Source: Gammaproteobacteria bacterium (GTDB taxonomy: Bacteria; Pseudomonadota; Gammaproteobacteria; Xanthomonadales; Rhodanobacteraceae). Taken from it: a DNA stretch of 33,427 nt. Location of the stretch: NCBI GenBank assembly GCA_021324095.1, contig JAJPJT010000014.1, positions 1 to 33,427 of the forward strand, in the 5' to 3' direction. Positions 12,926 through 21,076 of this stretch are shown here, piece after piece. Position 1 is the first letter of the stretch. Each line of letters begins with the position of its first letter. The notes beneath the pieces were generated by a model, which saw only the letters and a program-made list of their open reading frames with translations, made no database searches and had not been told where the DNA came from. A program made the translations under genes and the position numbers.

Positions 12926-12954
12926 TTGCCAAGCGGCAGCGAAACAAGCAGAAT
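12926..12954 (+). promoter_or_regulatory. Possible promoter of the FKBP gene
   Basis: TTGCCA at 12926-12931, a 17-bp spacer and CAGAAT at 12949-12954 make a moderate sigma-70 match, with transcription starting about 60 bases before the ATG at 13023. The rest of the divergent gap (12819-13022) shows no gene. Confidence 0.3.
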
Positions 12955-13022
12955 GGGCGACTTCGTGTTGTTCTCCCACGCCGCGGCTGGCGTGCAACTT
13001 CGTTGACCAGAGGAATACATAG

Positions 13023-13745
13023 ATGAAGCAGATCATGCGGCCAACCTTGGTCGCCGTTGCCGTGATCGCGACGCTCGGCATCGCCGGCGTTTCGCAGGCG
13101 CAGACGAAAACCACGACTACCAGCACGGTCAACAAGGCTCAGGCCAGCGAGATCGTCGGCTACGAGCTGGCGGGCCGTTATCCCGATTGGGCGCGCAGCA
13201 TGATCGATCCGAGAGCGGTCGGCGCGGCGGTCACGCGCGCACTGGAAGGGCAGAAGCCCAGTATGAGCGAGGCCCAGGCGGAGAGCGTCGCCAAGGCGTT
13301 CGGCGCCGAGTTCCAGGCGCGGGCGAAGCAGCATTACGACATGGTTGCCGCGCAGAACAAGCAGGCCGGCGACGCGTTCCTGGCCAAGAACAAGACGCAG
13401 CCCGGCGTGCGCACCACGTCCGATGGTTTGCAGTACCAGGTCATCACGCAGGGTACGGGCCCGAAGCCCACGGCGACCGATACGGTACAGGTGAACTACA
13501 CCGGTTCGTTCGTCAATGGACAGGTATTCGATTCGTCAGCGCAACACGGCAGCGGTCCGGCCAAGCTGGATCTAACCAACGTGTTCCCCGGCTTCAAGGA
13601 AGCGATGATGATGATGCCGGTGGGCAGCCACTACAAATTCGTGATCCCGTCCGACCTCGCGTACGGTTCCGAACCCAAGAACGGCTTTCCGCCCAACGAA
13701 ACCCTGATCTTCGACGTGACGCTGGTGAAGATCGGCGCGCAATAG
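13023..13745 (+). CDS. Periplasmic FKBP-type peptidyl-prolyl isomerase (Mip/FkpA-like)
   Basis: A 240-residue exported cis-trans prolyl isomerase and likely folding chaperone. Residues 1-26 are a signal peptide (LVAVAVIATLGIAGVSQAQ). Residues about 35-125 form the helical FKBP N-terminal dimerisation region (SEIVGYELAGRYPD...MSEAQAESVAKAFGAEFQAR). Residues 130-240 form the FKBP domain: GVRTTSDGLQYQVITQGTG, VQVNYTGSFVNGQVFDSS, VFPGFKEAMMMMPVGSHYKFVIPSDLAYG and LIFDVTLVKI. GAGGA about 9 bases before the ATG supports the start. It stands alone, with a strong terminator 67 bp downstream. Confidence 0.93.
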   Translation: MKQIMRPTLVAVAVIATLGIAGVSQAQTKTTTTSTVNKAQASEIVGYELAGRYPDWARSMIDPRAVGAAVTRALEGQKPSMSEAQAESVAKAFGAEFQARAKQHYDMVAAQNKQAGDAFLAKNKTQPGVRTTSDGLQYQVITQGTGPKPTATDTVQVNYTGSFVNGQVFDSSAQHGSGPAKLDLTNVFPGFKEAMMMMPVGSHYKFVIPSDLAYGSEPKNGFPPNETLIFDVTLVKIGAQ

Positions 13746-13811
13746 TTGACGACAGGATGTCGTCACCCCGTGCAGCACAGGGATCTGCGCTCACACGGGG
13801 GCCATGCAAGT

Positions 13812-13842
13812 AAAAAACGCGGCCTTCGAGCCGCGTTTTTTT
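13812..13842. terminator. Strong bidirectional terminator
   Basis: The run AAAAAACGCGGC (13812-13823) pairs perfectly with GCCGCGTTTTTT (13830-13841) around the loop CTTCGA, followed by one more T. The A-tract on one side and T-tract on the other mean it can end both the FKBP transcript and the convergent pterin dehydratase/cytochrome transcript. Confidence 0.9.
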
Positions 13843-13872
13843 GTTATCCAGACGTCGCCGGCGCGGCCGGTT

Positions 13873-13915
13873 CCTACGAGGCAGCTTTTGTAGGAGGGCG
13901 CCGGCACGAAGTGCC
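13873..13915. repeat. Short palindromic repeat fragments
   Basis: CCTAC (13873-13877) can pair with GTAGG (13890-13894), and GGCAC-GAA-GTGCC forms a small hairpin at 13903-13915. The TTGTAGGAG string resembles the TTGTAGGAGCG-type dispersed repeats common in xanthomonads. It lies just past the 3' end of the pterin dehydratase gene. Confidence 0.4.
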
Positions 13916-13943
13916 TGCTCTTTCTTTTGCGCGCGATCAAGCG

Positions 13944-14285
13944 CTACCCGTGCGCAATCGCCTCGACGCGCGCGGCGCAGATGAAGTCGTTCATCGACAG
14001 ACCGCCGACGTCGTGCGTGGACCAGTGCACCACGCAGCGGTTGTAGCCGACTTCGAGATCGGGATGGTGGTCCTGCTTGTTGGCCATCCAGCCGATCGCG
14101 TTGACGAAACCCAACGTCTCGTAGAAGTTCTTGAAGTGCCAGGACTTCGCGAGCGACTTTCCATCGAGCGCAACTTGCCACTCCGGAAGCGCCACCAGCA
14201 ATTCGCGGATTCGCGCCTCGCTGAGCGCGTGTTCCTTGCCCTTGCGCGGTTCGCAGTGCTGCGCAGCGAGTTCGTCGATATCCAT
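13944..14285 (-). CDS. phhB: Pterin-4a-carbinolamine dehydratase
   Basis: Dehydrates 4a-hydroxytetrahydrobiopterin to regenerate the pterin cofactor of aromatic amino acid hydroxylases; in bacteria without such hydroxylases it may recycle other pterins. The 113-residue protein has the full family motif. H73 and H74 lie in KQDHHPDLEVGYNRCVVHWSTHDVGG, with H91 and D100 downstream, and FVNAIGWMANKQ precedes the motif. ATG at 14285 gives the usual length; GGGAG lies 12 bases upstream. It is 16 bp downstream of a cytochrome c gene and probably cotranscribed. No phenylalanine hydroxylase gene (phhA) is seen in the window, so its true partner is unknown. Confidence 0.92.
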   Translation of the reverse strand: MDIDELAAQHCEPRKGKEHALSEARIRELLVALPEWQVALDGKSLAKSWHFKNFYETLGFVNAIGWMANKQDHHPDLEVGYNRCVVHWSTHDVGGLSMNDFICAARVEAIAHG

Positions 14286-14301
14286 ATGCTTGCTTGGCTC
14301 C

Positions 14302-14658
14302 CTATTTGGCGCCCTGGACCTTGCCGTGCAGGGAAGACAGCTTGCTCGGCAGGCTCGCAAAAAATGCGGTGATGTCGTCGATGTCCTGGTCGGTCAACGG
14401 CGCGGCCATGCCGTTCATGATCGCATTGGTGCGCTGGCCGTCCTTGTATTCGTGCAGCGCCTGGATCATGTAATCCTGATATTGCCCGGCGAGCGCGGGG
14501 TAGTTGGGCGCAGCGCCGTTGCCGTTCGCGCCGTGGCACGCTTCGCAGGCGGCGGCCTTCTTCTTGCCCGCGGCGATGTTGCCCGCGGCGCCGGCGGTTC
14601 CGAATGCGAACAGCAGCGTCGCGGCAAAAAGGGAGACGATGAGGGTGCGACGCTGCAT
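14302..14658 (-). CDS. Small periplasmic cytochrome c (second of pair)
   Basis: A 118-residue exported monohaem class I cytochrome c. A signal peptide ends near FGTAGAAG (residue 25), the haem site is CEACH, and the axial methionine is probably in IMNGMAAPLTDQD. The C-terminal helix is IDDITAFFASLP. AGGAG lies 9 bases before the ATG. It starts two bases after the stop of the upstream cytochrome gene and shares its layout (YPALAGQYQDYMIQALHEYKDG against IAGQNEQYIIDALNEYKSG), so the two are tandem duplicates. It probably carries electrons between respiratory complexes; the partner oxidase is not in the window. Confidence 0.92.
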   Translation of the reverse strand: MQRRTLIVSLFAATLLFAFGTAGAAGNIAAGKKKAAACEACHGANGNGAAPNYPALAGQYQDYMIQALHEYKDGQRTNAIMNGMAAPLTDQDIDDITAFFASLPSKLSSLHGKVQGAK

Positions 14659-14660
14659 GT

Positions 14661-15014
14661 TCAATGCTCCTGGTTGTTCTCGTGCAGTTGCTTCGGCGCG
14701 AGGCTGGAGAGATAGGCCGCGATGTTCTCGATCTGCTGTTCGGTCAGGCTGTTGGCCTGCGCGTTCATGGTCGGGTACTTGCGGGCGCCGCTCTTGTATT
14801 CGTTGAGCGCATCGATGATGTATTGCTCGTTCTGTCCGGCGATGCGCGGCACGTGGTATTCGGGGTAGACCGATTCGTATCCCTGGATGCCGTGGCAACC
14901 GTGGCACGAATAGACCTCGAACTTGCCCTGGGCGGGGTCGCCCTTGGCGAACGCGGTGGAAGCGAAGCACACGAATCCTGCCATCAGCAAGGCGGTCAGC
15001 ATCGATCGGATCAT
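14661..15014 (-). CDS. Small periplasmic cytochrome c (first of pair)
   Basis: A 117-residue exported monohaem cytochrome c. The signal peptide is MLTALLMAGFVCFASTAFA, the haem site CHGCH, then VPRIAGQNEQYIIDALNEYKSGARKYPTMNAQANSLT, whose methionine in PTMNAQ is the probable axial ligand. A C-terminal helix IENIAAYLSSL follows. It is the first gene of a minus-strand unit with the second cytochrome (TGA-AC-ATG junction) and the pterin dehydratase. It resembles cytochrome c4/c5-type half-domains encoded as separate proteins. Confidence 0.92.
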   Translation of the reverse strand: MIRSMLTALLMAGFVCFASTAFAKGDPAQGKFEVYSCHGCHGIQGYESVYPEYHVPRIAGQNEQYIIDALNEYKSGARKYPTMNAQANSLTEQQIENIAAYLSSLAPKQLHENNQEH

Positions 15015-15139
15015 GTTTCCGGATTCCCTACGAGCGGCTCGTGCCGCGGTGGTGAAATCGAAAGTATAGCTTGTGATCGCGCGGCGCTGGCAAGCTGCAG
15101 GCCCGCGCCGGCGCGGTCAGCGGCGGGCCGAGCGCGCCA

Positions 15140-15478
15140 TCAGCCGCCGTGTTGGGGCTGCATGACATCGATCGCCAGCGCCGAATGCGCGTAGGCACCA
15201 CCGGCGCGCATCTCCGCCGCGACCCAGATCGCCTCCATGATCTGTTGCTCGGTTGCGCCGGCTTTCAGCGCACCGGCGGTATGGCCCCTGATGCAGTAGG
15301 GGCATTGCGTCGTATGCGCGACTGCGACGGCGATGAGCTGCTTGGTGACGAGGGGCAGGGCGCCGTCGGCGAACACCGCGCGGCTGAAATGCTGGAAGGC
15401 TTCGAGTTGCGCCGGCGCGAGTTCCTTGCGCTTGCGTGCGATCTCGGCACTGGATTCGGGATACAGCGGATGGTCCAT
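15140..15478 (-). CDS. AhpD-like carboxymuconolactone decarboxylase family protein
   Basis: A 112-residue all-helical protein of the CMD/AhpD family. The redox motif is CPYC (C59 and C62) with H66 in CPYCIRGHTAGALKAGAT, as in alkylhydroperoxidase-like members. This suggests a thiol peroxidase or thiol-relay role rather than ring decarboxylation. ATG at 15478 is chosen because GAGGAG lies 7 bases upstream; a longer frame back to 15514 lacks support. It stands alone between the cytochrome pair and the divergent NfeD/slipin operon. Confidence 0.9.
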   Translation of the reverse strand: MDHPLYPESSAEIARKRKELAPAQLEAFQHFSRAVFADGALPLVTKQLIAVAVAHTTQCPYCIRGHTAGALKAGATEQQIMEAIWVAAEMRAGGAYAHSALAIDVMQPQHGG

Positions 15479-15583
15479 GACGTGCTCCTCGAGACGGGAA
15501 AAGTTGCAAGCCATCCACTCTACTCTTGCTGCGAATGGCCACGATGACCTGGATCAGCCTCCAGCCCGATGACCCGAACGAAA

Positions 15584-15764
15584 CGGCTGTTGTGAAAAGT
15601 CAGGGCGAGGACGGGCGCTTGCGCGATGCCGATGGCATCGCGTGCCCGGCCAAGCGACCGGCCACGGATGGCTGGGCCGGCGCATGGCGCGATGGATGGC
15701 TGCTTGCTGAAAAGCTTGTGGCCGTAATCACCTTGGGCAATGCAGCGATCAGGGACGATCACAC
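15584..15764. repeat. Two-part dispersed repeat, copy 1 (long form)
   Basis: The left part, CGGCTGTTGTGAAAAGTCAG at 15584-15603, is identical to 24608-24627. The right part, 15742-15764, contains GCGATCAGGGACGATC and matches 24694-24716 at 21 of 23 positions. The parts are 138 bp apart here but only 66 bp apart in copy 2. In the right part CGATC and GATCG-like ends can form a small stem around AGGGAC. It occupies most of the 325-bp gap between the AhpD-like gene and nfeD, in which I see no credible gene. Confidence 0.75.
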
Positions 15765-15803
15765 CAATTTGCCAAGCGCGGCGCGTGATGCTGAGATGGC
15801 GCC

Positions 15804-17174
15804 ATGAGGACGGGGCGCTCCGGGGTGTGGGCTCTGCTCGCGTTGCTTGCAGCGGCGGTGTTCGCGGCCGCGCCCCAAGCGCCGATGGCGCATCCCGTGG
15901 CCGTGGTGCTGCGCGTGGACGACGCGATCAGCCCGGCCAGCGCGGATTACGTCGTGCACGGCATTGCGCGCGCGGATTCGATGCACGCCGACGCGATCGT
16001 GCTGGAGCTCGACACGCCCGGCGGCTTGTCCAGCTCGATGCGCGACATCATCAAGGCCATCCTTGCATCGCCCGTACCCGTGATCGGCTACGTCGCGCCA
16101 TCCGGCGCGCGCGCGGCCAGTGCCGGCACGTACATCATGTACGCGTGCAACATTGCCGCAATGGCGCCGGCGACCAATATCGGCGCGGCAACGCCCGTTT
16201 CGTTGACCGGCGGGGGCAGCACGCCTTCGCCGTCGCCCAGCAGCGGCAAGCCCGCGTCGGCGCCGACGGAAAGCACCGAAATGCGCAAGGTCACCAACGA
16301 TTCCGTCGCCTACATCCGTGCGCTGGCGGAACGCCGCGGCCGCAACGCCGACTGGGCGGAACAGGCCGTGCGCCAGGCCGTGAGCGTGTCCGACACGGAG
16401 GCATTGAAGCTGCACGTGATCGACTTGGTTGCGCCGGACGTTCCGGCGCTGCTGGCGGACGTCGATGGCCGCAGCGTCGAGACGCCAGCCGGTACGCGCG
16501 TCCTGCACACGCGTGGTGCCAGCATCGAGACCATCACGCCCGGCATTCGCAGCCAGTTCCTCGGTGTGATCGCGAATCCATCGGTCGCCTACATCCTGCT
16601 TTTGATCGGCATCGGCGGCCTGGTGATCGAAGGCATGCACCCGGGCGGTGTGTTTCCGGGCGTGGTCGGTGCGATTTGCCTGCTGCTGGCGTTGTATGCG
16701 TTCCAACTGCTGCCGGTGAACTTCGCGGGGCTTGGACTTATCCTGCTCGGCGTGATCCTGATCGTTTCGGAGGCTTTCGTTCCCGCGTATGGCGTGCTCG
16801 GGACCGGCGGCGTCGTCTCGTTCGTGATCGGGTCGGTGATCCTCATGCACACAGGCGTGCCGGGTTTCGGCATCGCTTTCCCGGTGGTGATCGGCGTCGC
16901 GATCGCCGCCGCAGGAATCCTGGCCGGGATCGTCTGGATGGCGATGCGTTCGCATCGGCGTCCGGTGGTGAGTGGCCGCGAGGAAATGGTCGGTGCCGTC
17001 GCGCAGGTCGTCGCGGATTTCGAGGGCCGAGGCATGGTGCACGTGCACGGCGAGCGCTGGCAGGCGCGATCCGATGTGCCGTTGAAGCGCGGGCAGGGCG
17101 TGACCGTGACCGGCATGCATGGACTGATACTCGATGTGGAACCGGTGCCGCTATCGAAGGAGAAGCCGCAATGA
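15804..17174 (+). CDS. NfeD-family membrane serine protease
   Basis: A 456-residue membrane protein with a ClpP-like protease domain and a C-terminal NfeD domain; archaeal homologues cleave the hydrophobic C-terminus of stomatin-like proteins. Residues 1-24 are a signal or anchor. The protease domain has [19 protein letters not shown], nucleophile S106 in [13 protein letters not shown] and the likely catalytic lysine K162 in [15 protein letters not shown]. Between them lies a low-complexity Ser/Pro/Gly insert (about 135-158). Four to six membrane spans follow ([47 protein letters not shown] and others), then a soluble beta-rich end ([26 protein letters not shown]). Its stop overlaps the slipin start in ATGA, showing coupling. 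Confidence 0.92.
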   Translation: MRTGRSGVWALLALLAAAVFAAAPQAPMAHPVAVVLRVDDAISPASADYVVHGIARADSMHADAIVLELDTPGGLSSSMRDIIKAILASPVPVIGYVAPSGARAASAGTYIMYACNIAAMAPATNIGAATPVSLTGGGSTPSPSPSSGKPASAPTESTEMRKVTNDSVAYIRALAERRGRNADWAEQAVRQAVSVSDTEALKLHVIDLVAPDVPALLADVDGRSVETPAGTRVLHTRGASIETITPGIRSQFLGVIANPSVAYILLLIGIGGLVIEGMHPGGVFPGVVGAICLLLALYAFQLLPVNFAGLGLILLGVILIVSEAFVPAYGVLGTGGVVSFVIGSVILMHTGVPGFGIAFPVVIGVAIAAAGILAGIVWMAMRSHRRPVVSGREEMVGAVAQVVADFEGRGMVHVHGERWQARSDVPLKRGQGVTVTGMHGLILDVEPVPLSKEKPQ

Positions 17175-17962
17175 GCTCGGGCTATGTGGTCATCGTCGTG
17201 ATCGTCGTGATCGCTCTGATCATCCTGTTGTCGTCGCTGAAGATCCTGCGCGAATACGAACGCGGCGTGATTTTCCTGTTCGGGCACTTCCAGGCCGTAA
17301 AAGGCCCTGGCATCATCGTGCTGATTCCGATCATGCAGCAGATCGTGCGCATCGACCTGCGTACCGTGGTGATGCCGGTGCCGCCGCAGGACGTGATTTC
17401 GCGCGACAACGTTCCCGTGAAAGTGGACGCGATGATCCTGTTCCGCGTGATCGATCCCGAGAAGGCGGTGATCCAGGTCGAGGATGCGCGCGAGGCGACC
17501 AGCCAGTTGGCGCAGACCACGTTGCGCTCGGTGCTGGGCCAGCACGAACTCGACGAGATGCTGAGCGAACGCGACAAGCTCAACCATGACGTCCAGGTGA
17601 TCCTCGACCAGCACACCGACGCGTGGGGGATCAAGGTTTCCAACGTCGAGATCAAACAGGTCGATCTCGACGACAGCATGGTCCGTGCGATCGCGCGCCA
17701 GGCCGAGGCGGAGCGGCAACGCCGCGCCAAGATCATCAATGCCGAGGGCGAGCTGCAGGCTTCTGAAAAGCTGATGCAGGCAGCGCAAACGCTGATGGAG
17801 CAGCCGCAGTCGATCCAGTTGCGCTACCTGCAGACGCTGGTGGAGGTCGCGGGCGACAAGACGACCACGATCGCGTTCCCGCTGCCGATGGATCTTCTGG
17901 AGCCACTGCTGGGAAGGCGGCGCGGCAGTCTGGCTGGCAACGACAAGCCGCCCGCGACTTGA
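17171..17962 (+). CDS. Slipin (stomatin/SPFH membrane scaffold)
   Basis: A 263-residue SPFH protein and the partner of the upstream NfeD protease. One N-terminal hairpin or span ([18 protein letters not shown]) anchors it. The SPFH domain follows: [59 protein letters not shown], then [22 protein letters not shown]. An Ala/Glu-rich coiled coil ([27 protein letters not shown]) drives oligomerisation, and [16 protein letters not shown] is the hydrophobic C-terminal stretch of the kind cut by NfeD proteases. It is coupled to nfeD through ATGA. Such pairs are thought to organise membrane microdomains. Confidence 0.93.
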   Translation: MSSGYVVIVVIVVIALIILLSSLKILREYERGVIFLFGHFQAVKGPGIIVLIPIMQQIVRIDLRTVVMPVPPQDVISRDNVPVKVDAMILFRVIDPEKAVIQVEDAREATSQLAQTTLRSVLGQHELDEMLSERDKLNHDVQVILDQHTDAWGIKVSNVEIKQVDLDDSMVRAIARQAEAERQRRAKIINAEGELQASEKLMQAAQTLMEQPQSIQLRYLQTLVEVAGDKTTTIAFPLPMDLLEPLLGRRRGSLAGNDKPPAT

Positions 17963-17990
17963 TGAGGGTTCGCCGAGTGCATCGCCTTGC

Positions 17991-18023
17991 GTAGCGCGCG
18001 GCCGCTACGGCACGTTTGTGCCG
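17991..18023. terminator. Paired stem-loops between convergent slipin and tonB genes
   Basis: Two adjacent perfect hairpins: GTAGCG / CGCTAC (17991-17996 and 18003-18008) and CGGCAC / GTGCCG (18008-18013 and 18018-18023). Neither has a T-tract, so they may act only as RNA 3' end structures or be short palindromic repeats. Confidence 0.4.
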
Positions 18024-18069
18024 AAATCGCGCGACACCCTGACCGCCAAACAGATGCCGCGCAGCGCCG

Positions 18070-18717
18070 CTAGTCGCGATTCAGGCTGAACTGCACTGGC
18101 ACCAGCGCCCAAGCCTCGATGGCATGTCCATCGCGGATCGCCGGATGGAACCGCCACGTTGCCAGCACGTGTTGGCGCGCCGCGTCATCGAGCACCCTGG
18201 ATCCGCTGCTGTGTTCGATCTCGATCGCCAGCGGCTGACCGGTGGGACCCACCAGCACCTTCAGGAGGACGGTTCCCTGGATGCCGGCGCGCAATGCCTG
18301 GATCGGATAGGCGGGTGGGCTCGCGGTTTCGTAGGCGATGGTGGCATCGCTGTCGCGCGCGGTATTCAGCCCGGTTGCGCTCGAGACTGGCGCGGCCGAT
18401 GGAAGCTGGATCAGCGATGTGACGGGCGCAATCGATGGAAGCGCGGGCGTGGCGATCGCCACGTGCACGGTCGGTGCGTGCACGTGTTCGACCGTCCGCA
18501 GGATCGGCACGCTTACCGGCTGCACCGGAGGCGGCGGCGGTTGCAGGATCGTGATCAACAGTGATGGTGGCGGCATGGCGTGCAGCATCGACACCGCCTC
18601 GGGCCGCATCGCAAACAACGCGATCGCGAGATTCAGGCTCAGGGCCAGCGCCATCGCGACGGATCGGGTCGCATGTGGCGCACATTCGAACGAACGATCG
18701 ACTGCCAGTGACGTCAT
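18070..18717 (-). CDS. TonB-family energy transducer
   Basis: A 215-residue TonB protein linking inner-membrane proton-motive force to outer-membrane receptors. The N-terminal anchor is VAMALALSLNLAIALFAM (residues 20-37), followed by a short proline-rich stretch (PPPPPVQPVSVP) and an Ala/Pro/Thr/Val periplasmic linker. The C-terminal TonB domain (about 130-215) has PPAYPIQALRAGIQGTVLLKVLVGPTGQPLAIEIEHSSGSRVLDDAA...ATWRFHPA. Start 18717 is supported by AAGGAGGTG immediately upstream, the strongest ribosome binding site in the window. No exbB/exbD or receptor gene is nearby, so it probably uses a shared ExbBD complex. Confidence 0.92.
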   Translation of the reverse strand: MTSLAVDRSFECAPHATRSVAMALALSLNLAIALFAMRPEAVSMLHAMPPPSLLITILQPPPPPVQPVSVPILRTVEHVHAPTVHVAIATPALPSIAPVTSLIQLPSAAPVSSATGLNTARDSDATIAYETASPPAYPIQALRAGIQGTVLLKVLVGPTGQPLAIEIEHSSGSRVLDDAARQHVLATWRFHPAIRDGHAIEAWALVPVQFSLNRD

Positions 18718-18847
18718 AAGCCACCTCCTTCGATCAGGAGCGGCCCGGACGCCGAAGCATGATATCCGGGTCGGAATTCAAGCTACGCTTTTGCGTTCGG
18801 CGCGACAAGTGCCGCCGCTCGGCCCATCGCGCGGCGTGACGGGCAAC

Positions 18848-19405
18848 TCATTCCGGGCGCGAATAATCCAGCCTGCCATCCACGACTGTTGCCGCCGATG
18901 TCCACGGATGCTCGCGCGGCGCGCCGGGTCCCATGATGTGCAGCACGCGGGTGTCGTGCAGCTTGAACACATCCGAGATCAGGCCGCGGTGGCAGCGCCA
19001 CCATACGGCCTCGGCGCACATGATCGCAGTGCGTTTCTGCGTCGCCAGCGCTTTCAGCCGCTCGATGCCCTCGCGGAACGCGCCGGTCTGCATGTAATCG
19101 GCGTAGCCGCGGAACGCCGGCAGGCGCCATGCCGTGTTGGGCGAATCCGGTTTCACCGTGCGCCGCCCGCCGAGTTCGCTGAAAGACGTGTAACCGATGC
19201 CGGCGTCTTGCAACGCGCGCCGCAGCGGTTCCACGTTGAAATGCGGGTATTTGCGCGAGCCGGGAAAGTGCCGCACGTCGGCCAGAGCTTCGATCCCGTT
19301 TTCCTTCAGCAGCGCGACGAATTCATCGAGGCTGCGCGTCGAATGGCCGATGGTCCACAGAGTCTCGGGCCATGCGGTTTCCGCGGGCGTTGGCGGCGCG
19401 TGCAT
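18848..19405 (-). CDS. DUF488 family protein
   Basis: A 185-residue protein with the DUF488 pattern: LWTIGHSTRSLDEFVALLKENGIEALADVRHFPGSRKYPHFN at the start, then YTSFSELGGRR and FRGYADYM. Near the end is the paired motif MCAEAVWWRCHRGLISDVF, with a conserved cysteine (CAE) and a Cys-His (CHR). Biochemical function is not established for most members; the Cys/His arrangement suggests an enzyme or nucleic-acid-related role. It is divergent from yggS across 58 bp. No ribosome binding site precedes the ATG. Confidence 0.88.
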   Translation of the reverse strand: MHAPPTPAETAWPETLWTIGHSTRSLDEFVALLKENGIEALADVRHFPGSRKYPHFNVEPLRRALQDAGIGYTSFSELGGRRTVKPDSPNTAWRLPAFRGYADYMQTGAFREGIERLKALATQKRTAIMCAEAVWWRCHRGLISDVFKLHDTRVLHIMGPGAPREHPWTSAATVVDGRLDYSRPE

Positions 19406-19411
19406 GCGATC

Positions 19412-19457
19412 AGGATACGCGCATCGTCGGCAACCGATGTTCCGCGTTGTCTATACT
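19412..19457. promoter_or_regulatory. Back-to-back -10 boxes for DUF488 gene and yggS
   Basis: TATACT at 19452-19457 (plus) and TATCCT at 19417-19412 (minus) each end exactly seven positions before an ATG (19464 plus, 19405 minus). Transcription would then start at the A of each start codon. Neither gene has a ribosome binding site. -35 boxes are weak or absent, so these may be leaderless promoters, but the evidence is only positional. Confidence 0.4.
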
Positions 19458-19463
19458 CGTCGC

Positions 19464-20234
19464 ATGATGGCATACACCACCGCGAATACCATCGAAGAAT
19501 TTCGCCAGCATCTTGCCGACGTGCACGCGCGCATCGGGGCCGCGTGCGCGGAGGCCGGGCGCGATCCCGCCACGGTGCGCCTGCTGCCGGTGAGCAAGAC
19601 GGTCTCCGAAGAGCGCATCCGCAATGCCTATGCGGCGGGTTGCCGTGAGCTCGGCGAAAACAAGGTGCAGGAAGCGCATCGCAAATGGCGGGCGATGTCG
19701 GATCTGCCCGGTTTGAAGTGGTCGGTCATCGGTCACCTGCAGACCAACAAGGCGAAGCTCGTCGCGGAATTCGCCACCGAATTTCAGGCGCTCGACAGCC
19801 TGCGCGTGGCGGAAGCGCTGGACAAGCGCCTGCAGGCACTCGGACGCTCGCTGGACGTGCTGGTGCAGGTCAACACCTCGGACGAGGCGAGCAAGTTCGG
19901 ATTGCTTCCGCGTGAAGTCGAAGCGTTTGTGAAGCAGCTTCCGGCGTTTGCGTCGCTGCACGTGCGTGGACTGATGACACTGGCGCTGTTTTCCGATGAT
20001 GTGGCGAAGGTGCGGCCCTGCTTCGTGCGTTTGCGCGAGCTGCGCGATCGGCTTCTTCAATCCGCGCCGGATGGGGTCGCGATGGACGAGCTTTCGATGG
20101 GCATGTCCGGTGATTTCGAACTTGCGATCGAAGAAGGCGCGACCATCGTGCGCGTGGGACAGGCGATCTTCGGCGCGCGCAAGGCGCCGGACAGCGCGTA
20201 TTGGCCCGACGCGCACGCAGCGGGGCAGCGCTGA
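19464..20234 (+). CDS. yggS: Pyridoxal phosphate homeostasis protein (YggS/PLPBP)
   Basis: A 256-residue PLP-binding protein with the alanine-racemase-like barrel but no known catalysis; homologues buffer PLP and affect amino acid balance. Motifs: VRLLPVSKT with the PLP lysine, CRELGENKVQEA, LKWSVIGHLQTNKAKL, VQVNTSDEASKFGL and, at the phosphate site, ELSMGMSGDFELAIEEGATIVRVGQAIFG. Length is slightly above the usual 230-240. ATG at 19464 or the adjacent ATG at 19467 starts the protein; the longer upstream frame runs antisense through the DUF488 gene and is rejected. No pilT or proC neighbour is present, unlike many genomes. Confidence 0.94.
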   Translation: MMAYTTANTIEEFRQHLADVHARIGAACAEAGRDPATVRLLPVSKTVSEERIRNAYAAGCRELGENKVQEAHRKWRAMSDLPGLKWSVIGHLQTNKAKLVAEFATEFQALDSLRVAEALDKRLQALGRSLDVLVQVNTSDEASKFGLLPREVEAFVKQLPAFASLHVRGLMTLALFSDDVAKVRPCFVRLRELRDRLLQSAPDGVAMDELSMGMSGDFELAIEEGATIVRVGQAIFGARKAPDSAYWPDAHAAGQR

Positions 20235-20299
20235 AGCGACGGCGTCGCGCCGCGGGTGTAGGATCGCGCTGCCGAACTTGCATCGAGGCGGCGCGATTC

Positions 20300-21067
20300 A
20301 TGTCGACGAATGCGAACATCCGGGCCGGGCTTGTGGCGTGCCTGCTGTGCTGCTGGTTTGGGGTGGCGTTTGCCGGCCGTTTCGACAAGTTTCCGCACGA
20401 AACGGTGACCGATCCGACCCGCAACTATCTGCCGGCCAAGTATTACGAGCGGATGGCGCTGCAGGATATGCGCAACAAGGACTATACGGCGGCACTGAAC
20501 GCCTACACGCGGGCCGCCTACTGGGGCGACAAGGTTGCGCAGTACGACGTCGGCGAAATCTACCTGCACGGCATGGGCACGATCCGCGCGGATCCGGCGC
20601 GCGGCGTCGCGTGGCTGGGCACCGCCGATGAAACACACGTTCCCGATTACGACAAGGCCCTCGTCGCTGCGTACAAGGCGCTGAAGCCCGAGGAACGCGA
20701 ACGCGCGGACCGCATCTGGACGGAGCTGCAGGCGACGTATGCCGACAAACTCACTCTGGCGCGTGCGACCCAGGCGTTCGAAGGCGCCTATCATTACGCG
20801 CGCGCAACCTCTGACACCACGGAAAGCGATCCGAATGCCTACAGCATCGCGATCGACGGTTACGATCCCGCCGGAGACATCCAGAACACGTCCGAGCTGA
20901 TCGCGGATCTGAACGCACTCGGCATGCAGAACGGCATCACGTCCGAGGCCGGATTGTGGAAGGCGCGCAAGGAGGAATTCGCGAAGTTCGTCACCGCGCA
21001 ATTCGGGCGCGTTGAAATCGGCCCGATCCAGCAGATTGCGCCGGCGAAAGCAAAACCGGCGCACTGA
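20300..21067 (+). CDS. Secreted Sel1-repeat-like protein
   Basis: A 255-residue exported protein. Residues 1-25 are a signal peptide (AGLVACLLCCWFGVAFA). The mature part has a short Sel1/TPR-type solenoid: YYERMALQDMRNKDYTAALNAYTRAAYWGDKVAQYDVGEIYLHGMGTIRADPARGVAWLGTADE. A helical region with KALKPEERERADRIWTEL and an uncharacterised C-terminal part follow. Sel1 repeats mediate protein contacts. ATG at 20300 is chosen because the signal peptide starts there. It is 65 bp after yggS and converges on the TraB-family gene with a 9-bp gap. Confidence 0.82.
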   Translation: MSTNANIRAGLVACLLCCWFGVAFAGRFDKFPHETVTDPTRNYLPAKYYERMALQDMRNKDYTAALNAYTRAAYWGDKVAQYDVGEIYLHGMGTIRADPARGVAWLGTADETHVPDYDKALVAAYKALKPEERERADRIWTELQATYADKLTLARATQAFEGAYHYARATSDTTESDPNAYSIAIDGYDPAGDIQNTSELIADLNALGMQNGITSEAGLWKARKEEFAKFVTAQFGRVEIGPIQQIAPAKAKPAH

Positions 21068-21076
21068 TCCTCGGTT

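Noticed and set aside
15520..15762. 80-codon frame on the minus strand in the copy 1 repeat
   Set aside because: It begins in one repeat block and crosses the other; copy 2 does not keep a comparable frame, so it is likely repeat DNA and not a gene, although a shared ancestor cannot be excluded.
15740..17962. 740-codon frame ending at the slipin stop
   Set aside because: The upstream part is an off-frame reading of nfeD; the slipin start at 17171 is set by the ATGA overlap and the SPFH N-terminus.
17971..18060. Possible small RNA between slipin and tonB
   Set aside because: Two small hairpins are present, but there is no promoter and no T-tract, so only 3' end structures are supported.
18759..18781. 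TTGAAT and TATCAT boxes upstream of tonB as a promoter
   Set aside because: The spacer is only 11 bp, too short for a sigma-70 promoter.
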